From assembly GCF_025152575.1 (NCBI RefSeq), contig NZ_CP102293.1:2666001-2730000 (forward strand): 64,000 nt of DNA. Direction: 5' to 3'. Below, in pieces: positions 56,443-64,000 of this stretch. Below the pieces are notes generated by a model. It was not told where the DNA came from and ran no database searches. It worked only from the letters and a program-made list of their open reading frames with translations. The translations under genes were made by a program, and so were the position numbers. How positions within the stretch are numbered: the stretch's first letter is position 1; every line of letters begins with the position of its first letter. Origin of the DNA: Subdoligranulum variabile. GTDB taxonomy: Bacteria > Bacillota > Clostridia > Oscillospirales > Ruminococcaceae.

Positions 56443-57312
56443 ATGATTATACAAGAAACATACCGCCTTCCCAATGGTGTTGCTATTCCCAAACTGGGAT
56501 TGGGAACCTGGTTTATCGAAGATCAGGAGGCTGCCGAGGCCGTGCGCGCGGCGATTGCCCAGGGGTACCGCCTGATAGATACGGCTCAGGCATATGGCAA
56601 CGAGCGAGGCGTAGGCGAGGGCGTGCGGACCCGCGGTATGCCGCGTGATCAGATTTTTGTTACCAGCAAGGTTGCCGCAGAAGCCAAAACCTATGAGAGC
56701 GCTGCGCGCTCCATCGAGGAGACCCTGAGCAAAATGGGGCTGGATTATCTGGATCTGATGATCATCCACAGCCCTCAGCCCTGGGCAGAGTTCCGGGAGG
56801 AAAAACGCTATTTCCATGAAAATAAGGAAGTCTGGCGTGCCCTGGAGGATGCTTACCAGGCGGGCAAGCTGCGGGCTATCGGTGTATCCAATTTCCTGCA
56901 GGATGATCTGGATCATCTGTTGTCGGATTGCCGTGTGGCACCGATGGTTAATCAGATCCTGCTGCATATTACCAACACAGACCTTGACCTGCTGAAGTAC
57001 TGCCGGCAAAAAAATATTCTTGTGGAGGCATACTCTCCCATTGCCCACGGAAAAGCCCTGGAAAATCCGGCGGTTACGAAAATGGCAGAAAAGTACGGCG
57101 TCTCACCGGCTCAATTGTGCATCCGGTATGCGGTTCAGTTGGGAACGGTGGCATTGCCCAAGACCGCCAACCCAGCCCATATGCGGAGTAATGCATCGGT
57201 GGATTTCGTCATTGCAGATGCCGATATGGAGACGTTGATGACGCTGAAAAAGATTGAAAGCTACGGCGAGTTTGACGTGTTTCCTGTGTTCAGCGGCAAA
57301 CATCTGTCTTAA
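56443..57312 (+). CDS. Aldo/keto reductase
   Basis: A 289-residue NADPH-linked reductase. Catalytic residues appear in order: D and Y in YRLIDTAQAYGNERGVGEGV, K in IFVTSKVAAEAKTYESAARS, H in YLDLMIIHSPQPW; the cofactor part is GTVALPKTANPAHMRSNASV. Start is ATG 56443 behind AGGGAG; the seven codons before it are left out. Likely reduces reactive aldehydes or ketones, in line with an inducible MerR-type promoter. Confidence 0.93.
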   Translation: MIIQETYRLPNGVAIPKLGLGTWFIEDQEAAEAVRAAIAQGYRLIDTAQAYGNERGVGEGVRTRGMPRDQIFVTSKVAAEAKTYESAARSIEETLSKMGLDYLDLMIIHSPQPWAEFREEKRYFHENKEVWRALEDAYQAGKLRAIGVSNFLQDDLDHLLSDCRVAPMVNQILLHITNTDLDLLKYCRQKNILVEAYSPIAHGKALENPAVTKMAEKYGVSPAQLCIRYAVQLGTVALPKTANPAHMRSNASVDFVIADADMETLMTLKKIESYGEFDVFPVFSGKHLS

Positions 57313-57326
57313 TTTGAAAACACAGA

Positions 57327-57358
57327 AAGGCGGCAGATCTGTCCTGCCGCCTTTCTTA
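57327..57358. terminator. Terminator between the reductase and the XRE-membrane gene
   Basis: AAAGGCGGCAG pairs with CTGCCGCCTTT across a seven-base loop; T-rich and A-rich flanks let it work for both convergent genes. Confidence 0.85.
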
Positions 57359-57359
57359 T

Positions 57360-57992
57360 TTAATTAAACAAAAGAATCATTGCTTCCACGAATGGAGGGC
57401 ACAGGGACATCCAGGTATACCACAGATGAAGGGCAAGTTCCAACCAGGAAAAAAGGCGGGAATGAAAAGCCCTTCCCCAGATAAAAAATGAATGCATAAA
57501 GAAACCATGCTCTGCTGCTTTACAGATCTGCGTTACCAAAGCACTGAGCGCGATGCATATAAGGCAGACAACCGGTTTGGGCATGGTCAGGCTTGGCGTA
57601 AGGATACCGTTTTCTTCCGGATGCCATTGCACGGCGACCTGAAAGGGCAGGACCAGCTGAATCCAAAGAGCTAGTCCGATGGTCAGCCAGAAAATGGCGT
57701 TGGCAACGGATATCCACTGAATACGCCCTGGAACGAGTAAGGCAAAAAAATCTTCCAGGGACTGACCAGCGTCCTCCCCGTCGCCGGGATCTGCATGCAT
57801 CAGCTGAGCCAGCGTCAGCCCCAGGGCCGCTGCAAGGGGCTCCAGCGTGTTGATATCGGGAAAGCCCAATCCTCGTTCCCAGCGGCTGACTGCCTTGTCG
57901 GTCACGTGCAATTGCTCTGCCAATGCACTCTGGGTCAGGCCTTTGGCTTTGCGGGTCTCAGCCAAAAAAGAGCCAAATGCTTTTGCATCCAT
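57360..57992 (-). CDS. XRE-family membrane-bound regulator
   Basis: A 210-residue protein. N-terminal helix-turn-helix (AETRKAKGLTQSALAEQLHV followed by TDKAVSRWERGLGFPDINTL) and then three or so membrane helices (SVANAIFWLTIGLALWIQLV, VVCLICIALSALVTQ, and a hydrophobic C-terminus). It may sense membrane stress and bind DNA at the membrane, like other HTH-TM proteins of Firmicutes. Its promoter (TTTACT/17/TATGCT, minus strand) has an inverted repeat just upstream. Confidence 0.82.
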   Translation of the reverse strand: MDAKAFGSFLAETRKAKGLTQSALAEQLHVTDKAVSRWERGLGFPDINTLEPLAAALGLTLAQLMHADPGDGEDAGQSLEDFFALLVPGRIQWISVANAIFWLTIGLALWIQLVLPFQVAVQWHPEENGILTPSLTMPKPVVCLICIALSALVTQICKAAEHGFFMHSFFIWGRAFHSRLFSWLELALHLWYTWMSLCPPFVEAMILLFN

Positions 57993-58018
57993 AGAAATGC
58001 CCCCTTCTTTGTGTTAAA

Positions 58019-58076
58019 AGCATAGCACGGAGTTTTCAGAAAGTAAACCGATGATTCGTTTACCTCCGAATCATCG
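58019..58076 (-). promoter_or_regulatory. Promoter and possible operator of the XRE-membrane gene
   Basis: Minus-strand TTTACT (plus AGTAAA 58042-58047), 17-base spacer, TATGCT (plus AGCATA 58019-58024). CGATGATTCG 58049-58058 and CGAATCATCG 58067-58076 form a perfect 10-base inverted repeat directly upstream of the -35 element. Confidence 0.6.
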
Positions 58077-58123
58077 AGAAAAATGCGGCTTAGTGTGAAA
58101 ACCGCACAGGGGGATCAATGATC

Positions 58124-58152
58124 TTGCGGGATTGTGGGAAGTATGGTACAAT
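58124..58152 (+). promoter_or_regulatory. Promoter of the small membrane protein gene
   Basis: TTGCGG 58124-58129, 17-base spacer, TACAAT 58147-58152. Confidence 0.6.
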
Positions 58153-58199
58153 GCGGAAAACTAAGCGACAGAAAATTACAGAAACAAGGTGACCGTGCC

Positions 58200-58457
58200 A
58201 TGAAAAAACTGACGTTTGACAGACTCGTCTTGGTGGGCGTTGTGTTGATCGCTGTTGCCAACGGGATGGCCTTTGTGCTTCATGCTGGCGTTCTGGTCAA
58301 CCATGCCTGGATACTGTATGGAGGGCTCTGTCTTTTGCATCCGGTTTGCCCTGAGAGATGGAAGAACAGTGATTATGAGAAAAACGCTGTACTGGGCGCA
58401 AAAATAGCAGGCATCCTCTGTATCGCTATAGGACTGCTGACCGGTTTTGCGGTTTGA
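58200..58457 (+). CDS. Small membrane protein (85 residues)
   Basis: Two hydrophobic segments (DRLVLVGVVLIAVANGMAFV near 7-27 and ILCIAIGLLTGFAV at the C-terminus) with a shorter hydrophobic middle. The start is ATG 58200. No family recognised. It is preceded by its own promoter and followed by a hairpin near 58,530-58,550. Confidence 0.65.
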   Translation: MKKLTFDRLVLVGVVLIAVANGMAFVLHAGVLVNHAWILYGGLCLLHPVCPERWKNSDYEKNAVLGAKIAGILCIAIGLLTGFAV

Positions 58458-58559
58458 CAGGCAGGAAAAGCGCTTTCAAGGGCTTGCCAGATGGGGCCGG
58501 AGCTGCAGACGGCAAAAGAAAAGGACGGGGCAGACGCTCCGTCCTTTTTACGGTATATA

Positions 58560-59117
58560 TTACAAAATGCCCAAGCCACTGAACAGCGTTTTCAAGCCGA
58601 TTAAGATCAGCACAATGCCGCCGACGCGTTCGGCGGGAGCACGGTATTTGTCACCAAAGAGGGCGCCTACTTTAACGCCCAGAGCAGAAAGAAGGCAGGT
58701 GGTGCAGCCGATGAGCGCTACAGCGGGAAGAATCTGTACCTGCATGGCAGCAAAGCTCACGCCCACCGCGAAGGCATCAATGCTGGTGGCGATGGCCAAG
58801 GGCAGCATGGCTTTGGCCGAATAGTCATCATCCAGGGACTCCTCCTGGCCGAAACTTTCCTTGAACATATTGGTGCCGATGATGGTCAGCAGCAGGAAGG
58901 CAATCCAGGGACCGAAGCGGGTCAGCAGCGAGGAAAAGCGGTCGCCGAGAAAATACCCCAGTGCGGGCATCAGGGCCTGGAAACCGCCGAACCACAGTCC
59001 GCAGGTCAGGGCATGGCGGAAATTTACCCTGCGGACTGACAGCCCTTTGCAGATGGAGACGGCAAAGGCGTCCATCGAAAGGCTGATGGCAATCAGGATC
59101 AGGTCGAACAGTGTCAT
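58560..59117 (-). CDS. mntP: Manganese efflux pump MntP
   Basis: A 185-residue membrane protein with six helices and two conserved repeats: LILIAISLSMDAFAVSICKG at the start and LPLAIATSIDAFAVGVSFAA near 107-126, each with the aspartate used for Mn2+ transport. Start ATG 59117; the frame open to 59198 overlaps its leader. It lies behind a yybP-ykoY manganese riboswitch, which fits export when Mn2+ is high. Confidence 0.95.
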   Translation of the reverse strand: MTLFDLILIAISLSMDAFAVSICKGLSVRRVNFRHALTCGLWFGGFQALMPALGYFLGDRFSSLLTRFGPWIAFLLLTIIGTNMFKESFGQEESLDDDYSAKAMLPLAIATSIDAFAVGVSFAAMQVQILPAVALIGCTTCLLSALGVKVGALFGDKYRAPAERVGGIVLILIGLKTLFSGLGIL

Positions 59118-59143
59118 AGGTAAAAGCCTCCGTTTTTGAAAAA

Positions 59144-59290
59144 TAAAAAAGACCCACCTGTCCCGCGGATACGGAACAGGTAAGTCTCGCCATTTCAAGT
59201 TAAGCCAGAGCCATAAGGCCCATTCTGTTGACAGAACTGCACCGCAGCTGCTCCGCTACTGTGCCGACTACTCCCTTACACATTGCTAGT
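59144..59290 (-). promoter_or_regulatory. yybP-ykoY manganese riboswitch
   Basis: On the minus strand, the conserved 5' segment AAGGGAGTAG is at 59277-59268; the second conserved segment TTGAAATGGCGAGACTTACC precedes a terminator, GACTTACCTGTTCCG with CGGGACAGGTGGGTC (59186-59151), and six T. These are the marks of the yybP-ykoY class, which senses Mn2+ and commonly controls mntP. Its promoter TTGACA/17/TAAGAT lies on the minus strand at 59319-59291. Confidence 0.9.
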
Positions 59291-59319
59291 ATCTTATCAT
59301 GCCGGAGAGTCCTTGTCAA
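59291..59319 (-). promoter_or_regulatory. Promoter of the mntP riboswitch transcript
   Basis: Minus-strand TTGACA (plus TGTCAA 59314-59319), 17-base spacer, TAAGAT (plus ATCTTA 59291-59296). Confidence 0.8.
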
Positions 59320-59347
59320 GCGAAGCTGTCAGATCGGGGATTGCAGC

Positions 59348-59376
59348 TTGCACAATGGTCGGTTTTAGAGTACAAT
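59348..59376 (+). promoter_or_regulatory. Promoter of the HAD-exonuclease genes
   Basis: TTGCAC 59348-59353, 17-base spacer, TACAAT 59371-59376, 30 bases before ATG 59407. Confidence 0.65.
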
Positions 59377-59406
59377 AGGCATAAACTGGACCAAGGGGAC
59401 GGAAGT

Positions 59407-60225
59407 ATGAAATATAAGGTATTGGCGCTGGATCTGGACGGCACACTGACCAACAGCGAAAAAATCATCACGCCGCGGACGAAAGCTGCATTGCAGGAGG
59501 CGGCACGGCGTGGCGTCTGCATTGTGTTGGCCAGCGGCCGTCCGACGGTGGGCATCCAGCCGTTGGCACGGGAACTGGAACTGGAGAAATTCGGCGGCTG
59601 CATTCTGAGCTACAATGGCGGCAAAATCATCGACTGCAAGACCGGCAAGACGCTGGTACAGCATGCGTTTCCGCCGGATCTCATCGAGCCAGTGTGCACC
59701 TTCAGCCGCTATTGGAACGTGGTGCCGCTGACCTATGATGCCGGCGGTGTGGTGACGGAACATGCAGACAGCCCCTATGTGCAGGAGGAGGCACGGATCA
59801 ACAAGATCCCGGTACGGGAAGTGCCGGATCTCCCGGCGGAGGTGCGCTATCCTATTCATAAGCTGTTGCTGACCGGCGATCCGGCGGACATGCCCCATGT
59901 GGAGGAACTGATGCAGCAGGAGTTTGCCGGCAAGCTTTCCATCTACCGTTCCCAGCCTTTCTTCATCGAGACGATGCCGCTGAATGTGGAAAAAGCCGCC
60001 TCGCTGGATTTGTTGCTGCGCAGCAAAGGGCTCACGGCGGAAAACCTGATGGCCTGCGGCGACGGGTGGAATGATCTGCCCATGATCCGTTTTGCAGGGC
60101 TGGGCGTGGCAATGGGTAATGCCCAGGCGCCGGTCAAGGCGGCTGCGGACTGCCAGACGGCCGACAACGACCATGATGGTGTCGGTCTGGCTGTGGAACA
60201 GTATATTTTGAGCGAGGAGACCTGA
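59407..60225 (+). CDS. Cof-type HAD-superfamily phosphatase
   Basis: A 272-residue hydrolase of HAD subclass IIB. Motif I is LALDLDGTLTNS (nucleophile D9 and D11 region), motif II ends in IVLASGRP, motif III K in VEKAASLDLLL, motif IV MACGDGWNDLPMI. It removes phosphate from sugar phosphates or similar small molecules. The start is ATG 59407. It is followed 3 bases later by an exonuclease gene. Confidence 0.93.
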   Translation: MKYKVLALDLDGTLTNSEKIITPRTKAALQEAARRGVCIVLASGRPTVGIQPLARELELEKFGGCILSYNGGKIIDCKTGKTLVQHAFPPDLIEPVCTFSRYWNVVPLTYDAGGVVTEHADSPYVQEEARINKIPVREVPDLPAEVRYPIHKLLLTGDPADMPHVEELMQQEFAGKLSIYRSQPFFIETMPLNVEKAASLDLLLRSKGLTAENLMACGDGWNDLPMIRFAGLGVAMGNAQAPVKAAADCQTADNDHDGVGLAVEQYILSEET

Positions 60226-60228
60226 TTT

Positions 60229-61185
60229 GTGAATCTGATCGTTTTTGACCTGGAATGGAATATCGGGTACCAGCCCAAGACTTTCCTGTATCATGGGACC
60301 GAACTGACGCTGCGCGGAGAGATCATTCAGATCGGTGCTGCGCGTATCAACGAGTGGGGCGACGTGCTGGATACCTTTGAAGTGAACCTGCGGCCGCGGA
60401 TCTTCCGGAAATTGCAGCATCATATTGCCAAGGTGACCGGCCTCAGCCAGGGAGACCTGGATGCCGGAATGCCCATGAAGGAAGGCCTGCAGAAATTTCT
60501 GGACTGGGCCGGACCCGATGCCGAACTGGCGGAGTGGGGACTGGACGATGTGCCGGTGCTCAAGCAGAATCTCTTCCTGAACGGGCTGGATGAACGCTGG
60601 CCTGAGCGCTGGTATGATCTGCAGCGAATTTTTTTGCAGACCTATCCGCGCAAAGAAGGGGAGGGGATGACGCTGGAAAGTGTGGTGGACCGGCTGGGCA
60701 TTCCCAAGGAGGAGCCGTTCCACAATGCGCTGGATGATGCGCTGTACACTGCGAAGATCTGCCGCAAGCTGCCGCTGAACGAAGGGCTGGCGACCTATCC
60801 CACCGATGAGGAGATGCTGCGGGAAGCGCTGCTGGGCGATGACACCGCGGCGCGGGATGTTCGGATTTTTCCGGACCGGCTGGACCATGACGATTACCGC
60901 AATGCACCGGAAGTCAACCAGGCCCAGTGCCCGGAGTGCGGTGCACCGCTGACCCACGATGAGATATGGCTCAAGCGTGGCAATACAGGTTATTACACCC
61001 GCAGCATCTGCCCGTATTGCGGTCCCTGGTATGTGCGGTTCAAACTGAGCCGCCGGGATGGACTGCACTGGAGTTTTGCACGCTGCACAGACCCCGCCAC
61101 GCCGGAGGCCGATGCACGCTGGAACAAGCAGCGCGCAGCCCTGGCGGAGCGAATGAAACGCAAGAAGGAACGCGAACAGGCATAA
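60229..61185 (+). CDS. DEDD-type 3'-5' exonuclease with C-terminal zinc ribbon
   Basis: A 318-residue protein. DEDDh catalytic residues: D and E in IVFDLEWNIGY near 4-14, D in AEWGLDDVPVL near 100, and H-D in PFHNALDDALY near 163-173. The C-terminal part has CPECGAPLTHDEIW and CPYCGPWYVRFK, a zinc ribbon not common in KapD-like exonucleases, then a basic tail. GTG 60229 is the start. It may trim RNA or DNA; the ribbon could guide substrate choice. Confidence 0.88.
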   Translation: MNLIVFDLEWNIGYQPKTFLYHGTELTLRGEIIQIGAARINEWGDVLDTFEVNLRPRIFRKLQHHIAKVTGLSQGDLDAGMPMKEGLQKFLDWAGPDAELAEWGLDDVPVLKQNLFLNGLDERWPERWYDLQRIFLQTYPRKEGEGMTLESVVDRLGIPKEEPFHNALDDALYTAKICRKLPLNEGLATYPTDEEMLREALLGDDTAARDVRIFPDRLDHDDYRNAPEVNQAQCPECGAPLTHDEIWLKRGNTGYYTRSICPYCGPWYVRFKLSRRDGLHWSFARCTDPATPEADARWNKQRAALAERMKRKKEREQA

Positions 61186-61188
61186 GAA

Positions 61189-61219
61189 AAAAGTCCCGGA
61201 CCATCCGGGACTTTTTGTT
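61189..61219. terminator. Terminator between the exonuclease and degV genes
   Basis: AAAAAGTCCCGGA pairs with TCCGGGACTTTTT around a short loop; works in both directions. Confidence 0.9.
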
Positions 61220-61230
61220 TGCTGCAATGA

Positions 61231-62070
61231 TCAATAGGTGATGATAAGCCCCTGATCCTGAGCATAGAAGCTGCACAGACCGGAGCAGGGCAGAATGCGG
61301 ACCGATGCCTCCGGCCACTTGGAATGGATGCCGTGCTCCAGAAGTTTGGCGGCGTTCATGTTGTTGCATTGGCTGATCAGAACCGGATGCACGCCGTCGT
61401 ATTTGTCGTCATCCATCTGTTCCAGAATTTTGGCCAGCACACGTGTCTCGCCGCGGGTTTTGAAGAAAAAGTCGATCTTGCCGTCATTGGTACGGCGTCC
61501 CAGCACCCGCATGTTCAGCCGCCCGGCAATAAAGCCCACCACCCGGTTGACACGGCCGTTTTTGGCAAGATTGTCAAAGCTGGCCAGGGCGAACAGGATG
61601 TGGGTGGTGGCGGCGAATTTTTTCAGCGCAAAGCAAACGTCCTCAAAACCAAGCCCTTCTCCGATGAGTTTGTTGGCCAGCTCGGCGGCATCGCCCAGCG
61701 CACCGGCACAACTCAGAGTATCCAGGATAAAGATCTGTTTCTCAGGGTGTTCCTCCAGGATCATCTCCCGTGCCGAGAGCGCTGCATTGTAGCTGCCCGA
61801 AAGGTTGCTGCTGATGGTCAGTGCGATGATTTGATCTGCCTGTAAAAAACACTCCGCCCATTCTTCAGGGCTGGGACAGGCGCTGGTGCTGGCGCCGTTG
61901 TAATCGGTCATGGCCTGCAGCATCTGCGGCACATTCAGGGTGGGAAGGTCTACGTATTCCCGTTCACCGATCCGGATTTTAAAAGGTACCAAGGCAAACT
62001 GTACCCCGGGGGCCGGATGCTGCAGTTCCCGGATCTCGCAGGAACTGTCGGATACGATCATCCACGCCAT
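61231..62070 (-). CDS. DegV-family fatty-acid-binding protein
   Basis: A 279-residue protein with DegV marks: IVSDSSCEI at the start, STSACPSPEEWAECFLQADQ near 61-80, ALTISSNLSGSYNAALSARE near 83-102, and DTLSCAGALGDAAELANKLI. DegV proteins such as FakB bind fatty acids for phosphorylation by FakA. Promoter on the minus strand: TTGACG (plus 62133-62138), 17-base spacer, TATAAT (plus 62110-62115). Confidence 0.92.
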   Translation of the reverse strand: MAWMIVSDSSCEIRELQHPAPGVQFALVPFKIRIGEREYVDLPTLNVPQMLQAMTDYNGASTSACPSPEEWAECFLQADQIIALTISSNLSGSYNAALSAREMILEEHPEKQIFILDTLSCAGALGDAAELANKLIGEGLGFEDVCFALKKFAATTHILFALASFDNLAKNGRVNRVVGFIAGRLNMRVLGRRTNDGKIDFFFKTRGETRVLAKILEQMDDDKYDGVHPVLISQCNNMNAAKLLEHGIHSKWPEASVRILPCSGLCSFYAQDQGLIITY

Positions 62071-62109
62071 AAAGCAGTGCCTCCTTTATATAAAAGTCAT
62101 TTTGATTTT

Positions 62110-62138
62110 ATTATAGGGGGCGGGGACGGGCCCGTCAA
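62110..62138 (-). promoter_or_regulatory. Promoter of the degV-family gene
   Basis: Minus-strand TTGACG and TATAAT separated by 17 bases, about 40 bases before the start codon. Confidence 0.75.
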
Positions 62139-62190
62139 GTGAAAGATTTGCGCCCTGTCCCGGCGGGTTTGTAAAAGATTGGCGGGCCCC

Positions 62191-62219
62191 TTGCCCCTGC
62201 CCGGTAAACGCGTTATAAT
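62191..62219 (+). promoter_or_regulatory. Promoter of the SGNH hydrolase gene
   Basis: TTGCCC 62191-62196, 17-base spacer, TATAAT 62214-62219. Confidence 0.7.
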
Positions 62220-62256
62220 AGGAGCATCACAATGCAACAAAAGTCAGGAGCTTTCA

Positions 62257-63267
62257 ATGGCTGATTTTTATACCTATCGCAATGAGTTCGCCCGGCGGCG
62301 CCGCAAGCGCCGTCTGGTGCTGATTTTGCTGATCATTCTGGCACTGCTGTGCGCGGCGGCCGGCTGGTTCTGGTATCAGAAAGAAGACGGCAACGGTTCG
62401 GCGCCGGAAGTATCGGCGGAACCGACGGCCGCAGTGACGGCAACTCCGGAAGCGACGGCAACGCCGCAGCCCACACCGGTTACCGGCAAATCTCCGGAAC
62501 GTATCGTGCAGGCGGTGGATACCGCTGCGTGGAATACCTCCACGGCGGTGGCACAGACCATCGATACGGAATATCTTAACACCGATCACCGCATGATCGG
62601 CGTCCCCATGCTGGGCACCGTCACCAACCGGTATTTCGATACTGTTACCTTTGTGGGGGACAGCATCGCCTCGGGCCTGGGGATCTATACCACCGGTTAC
62701 CCCAACGCTCACTATGCGACTTATACCGGCGCCGGCGTCAACAGTTTCGTCAACAATACCACGATGAAGAACGCTGTGACCAAAACCGAGGAAACGCCCA
62801 TGGAGACCATCGTGGCTTCCCAGCCGGATTATGTCTATATTCTTGTGGGAACCAACAATCTGGTGACCCAGGGCAACGAGGAGAGCTTTCTGGCTTACTA
62901 TGAGCGGCTTATCGATATGCTGCGGGAGCAGCTCAACCCCGGGGTGATCTACTATATCCAGGCCATTCCCGGCGTACAGGAGACCGTTGTGCAGTCCAAG
63001 CCCGGACTGGACAACGCCCGCATTGCCACCGTCAATGACCTTTTGGCCAATCTGGCGCTGCGCAAGGGCTGCTATTTTGTCAACATCCGGGAGGTGCTGA
63101 CCAACCCGGCGGACGGCAGCCAGATCGATGATTACCAGACTTCCGACGGTGTGCATTTCACACCTTCCGGCTATCGTGCCTGGGCGGAGTACCTCGCCAC
63201 GCACACGGTATGGAACCGCCGCAGCCTGTACAGCGGACAAAACCCCTATTACATTTACGGGGCATAA
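62257..63267 (+). CDS. Membrane-anchored SGNH/GDSL hydrolase
   Basis: A 336-residue protein. Basic N-terminus and one membrane helix (LVLILLIILALLCAAAGWFW, about 20-39), a Thr/Pro/Ala-rich linker (about 50-78), and an SGNH esterase domain: block I FVGDSIASG near 130, block III GTNNLV near 196, block V SDGVHFTPSGYRAW near 307. It acts outside the membrane, probably removing acetyl or acyl groups from cell-wall or surface glycans. The start is ATG 62257 behind AGGAG. Confidence 0.93.
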   Translation: MADFYTYRNEFARRRRKRRLVLILLIILALLCAAAGWFWYQKEDGNGSAPEVSAEPTAAVTATPEATATPQPTPVTGKSPERIVQAVDTAAWNTSTAVAQTIDTEYLNTDHRMIGVPMLGTVTNRYFDTVTFVGDSIASGLGIYTTGYPNAHYATYTGAGVNSFVNNTTMKNAVTKTEETPMETIVASQPDYVYILVGTNNLVTQGNEESFLAYYERLIDMLREQLNPGVIYYIQAIPGVQETVVQSKPGLDNARIATVNDLLANLALRKGCYFVNIREVLTNPADGSQIDDYQTSDGVHFTPSGYRAWAEYLATHTVWNRRSLYSGQNPYYIYGA

Positions 63268-63275
63268 TTGTTAAA

Positions 63276-63318
63276 CAACCCTGCGCAAGGTGTAAAAAGT
63301 ACCTTGCGTAGGGCTTTT
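63276..63318 (+). terminator. Terminator after the SGNH hydrolase
   Basis: CCCTGCGCAAGGT pairs with ACCTTGCGTAGGG (one wobble), followed by six T. Confidence 0.9.
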
Positions 63319-63416
63319 TTGTATAACGATACAACATTACAACGAGCATTGTGTCGAATTTGCACAAATCACAAATGACAAGCCGGAAAATTTTAGCGGA
63401 TTATTACAGAAAAACC

Positions 63417-63445
63417 TTGAAATTCATGCCTGAAACGGGTAATAT
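63417..63445 (+). promoter_or_regulatory. Promoter of glgB
   Basis: TTGAAA 63417-63422, 17-base spacer, TAATAT 63440-63445, about 60 bases before the start codon. Confidence 0.65.
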
Positions 63446-63501
63446 AGTAATAGCTAAATACACGGACTGTGTGTAAACGCAGCCCAAAAGGGGAGATTAC
63501 G

Positions 63502-64000
63502 TTGAAGCAAGGCAAACAGACGCCCAAGAGTTCTGACTTGCCCATCTATCTGTTCCGGCAGGGCAACAATCAGGAAGCGTACCGGTATTTTGGTGCGCAT
63601 CTGTGTGAGCAGGACGGCCAGGCCGGCGCGGTGTTCCGTGTCTGGGCGCCGCATGCCAACGCGGTCGCGGTCGTAGGAGATTTCAACAACTGGGCGCCGG
63701 GGGACCATCCCATGCAGAAGGTCGCCGACGGCATCTGGGAACTGTTCATTCCGGGCATCAAGGAATACGACGTTTACAAATACTGCATTACCACCGCATC
63801 GGACGAGCTGATCTATAAGGCTGATCCCTATGCCTTCCATACCGAGACCCGGCCTTCCAACGGCAGCAAGGTCTATGATATTGAGGGCTATCCCTGGGGG
63901 GATGACGCCTGGAACAAGGCGGAGGAAAAGCGGGATGTCATCAACAGCCCGATGTCTATTTATGAGCTGCAGGCCGGCAGCTGGAAGATGAAAGACCCCG
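63502..64000 (+). CDS. glgB: 1,4-alpha-glucan branching enzyme, N-terminal part
   Basis: The gene runs off the right edge, so only 166 residues are seen. It has the CBM48/E-set domain of GlgB: RYFGAHLCEQDGQAGAVFRV then WAPHANAVAVVGDFNNW, ADGIWELFIPGIKEYDVYKY, and the start of the glycosidase domain (PMSIYELQAGSWK). TTG 63502 is the likely start, because GGGGAG lies 6 bases before it and no ATG is in a better place; an in-frame GTG at 63469 is second choice. GlgB makes branches in glycogen. Confidence 0.9.
   Translation, partial: MKQGKQTPKSSDLPIYLFRQGNNQEAYRYFGAHLCEQDGQAGAVFRVWAPHANAVAVVGDFNNWAPGDHPMQKVADGIWELFIPGIKEYDVYKYCITTASDELIYKADPYAFHTETRPSNGSKVYDIEGYPWGDDAWNKAEEKRDVINSPMSIYELQAGSWKMKDP

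Overview
The window comes from a Gram-positive, anaerobic gut-type Clostridia genome, most likely in the Oscillospiraceae/Ruminococcaceae near Gemmiger, Subdoligranulum or Faecalibacterium. This rests on the style of the 16S gene, a T-box leader on valS, a spoIIAA-spoIIAB-sigF operon, and typical Firmicutes promoters and ribosome binding sites. Genus assignment is my inference; no search was run.

Bases 1 to about 13,812 are the right-hand part of an integrative mobile element whose left end lies outside the window. A minus-strand operon (SRPBCC protein, small membrane protein, NTF2-like protein, flavodoxin, AlkZ-related protein, unknowns, a HELAH metalloprotein, an ImmA/IrrE peptidase and an XRE repressor) diverges from a plus-strand set (small protein, second ImmA/IrrE peptidase, zinc ribbon). 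Then come a strongly structured RNA, a sigma-like regulator, a 500-base non-coding segment, a DUF6870-type protein, three tandem large serine recombinases and a resolvase-like protein lacking the catalytic serine. The element ends inside a fifth serine recombinase gene that now lacks its 5' part, so it seems to have inserted into an older element.

Bases 15,100-18,900 are a graveyard: decayed class II glutamine amidotransferase and amidoligase genes, a frameshifted hexapeptide acyltransferase and an IS256-family remnant. Bases 18,900-26,700 are an A+T-rich surface-polysaccharide cluster: glycosyltransferase, GT56/WecF-like transferase, Wzx-like flippase, ATP-grasp ligase, PLP enzyme, GNAT acetyltransferase and VioA/WecE-like aminotransferase. 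The set fits use of a 4-acetamido-4,6-dideoxyhexose. It abuts the 3' fragment of a class B penicillin-binding protein.

From about 27,350 the sequence is G+C-richer chromosome: peptide use (pepD, PqqD-like protein, OPT transporter), a MacB/FtsX-type exporter with a giant coiled-coil permease, a MarR-controlled heterodimeric ABC exporter, an unusual cytoplasmic ricin-lectin with a histone H1-like tail, T-box-valS-HD hydrolase, vanZ-folC, the sigF operon, an rRNA operon (16S-tRNA-Ala-tRNA-Ile-23S-5S-tRNA-Glu), a cupin/aldo-keto reductase operon behind a MerR-type promoter, mntP behind a yybP-ykoY manganese riboswitch, HAD phosphatase and DEDD exonuclease, DegV, an SGNH hydrolase, and the start of glgB running off the right edge.
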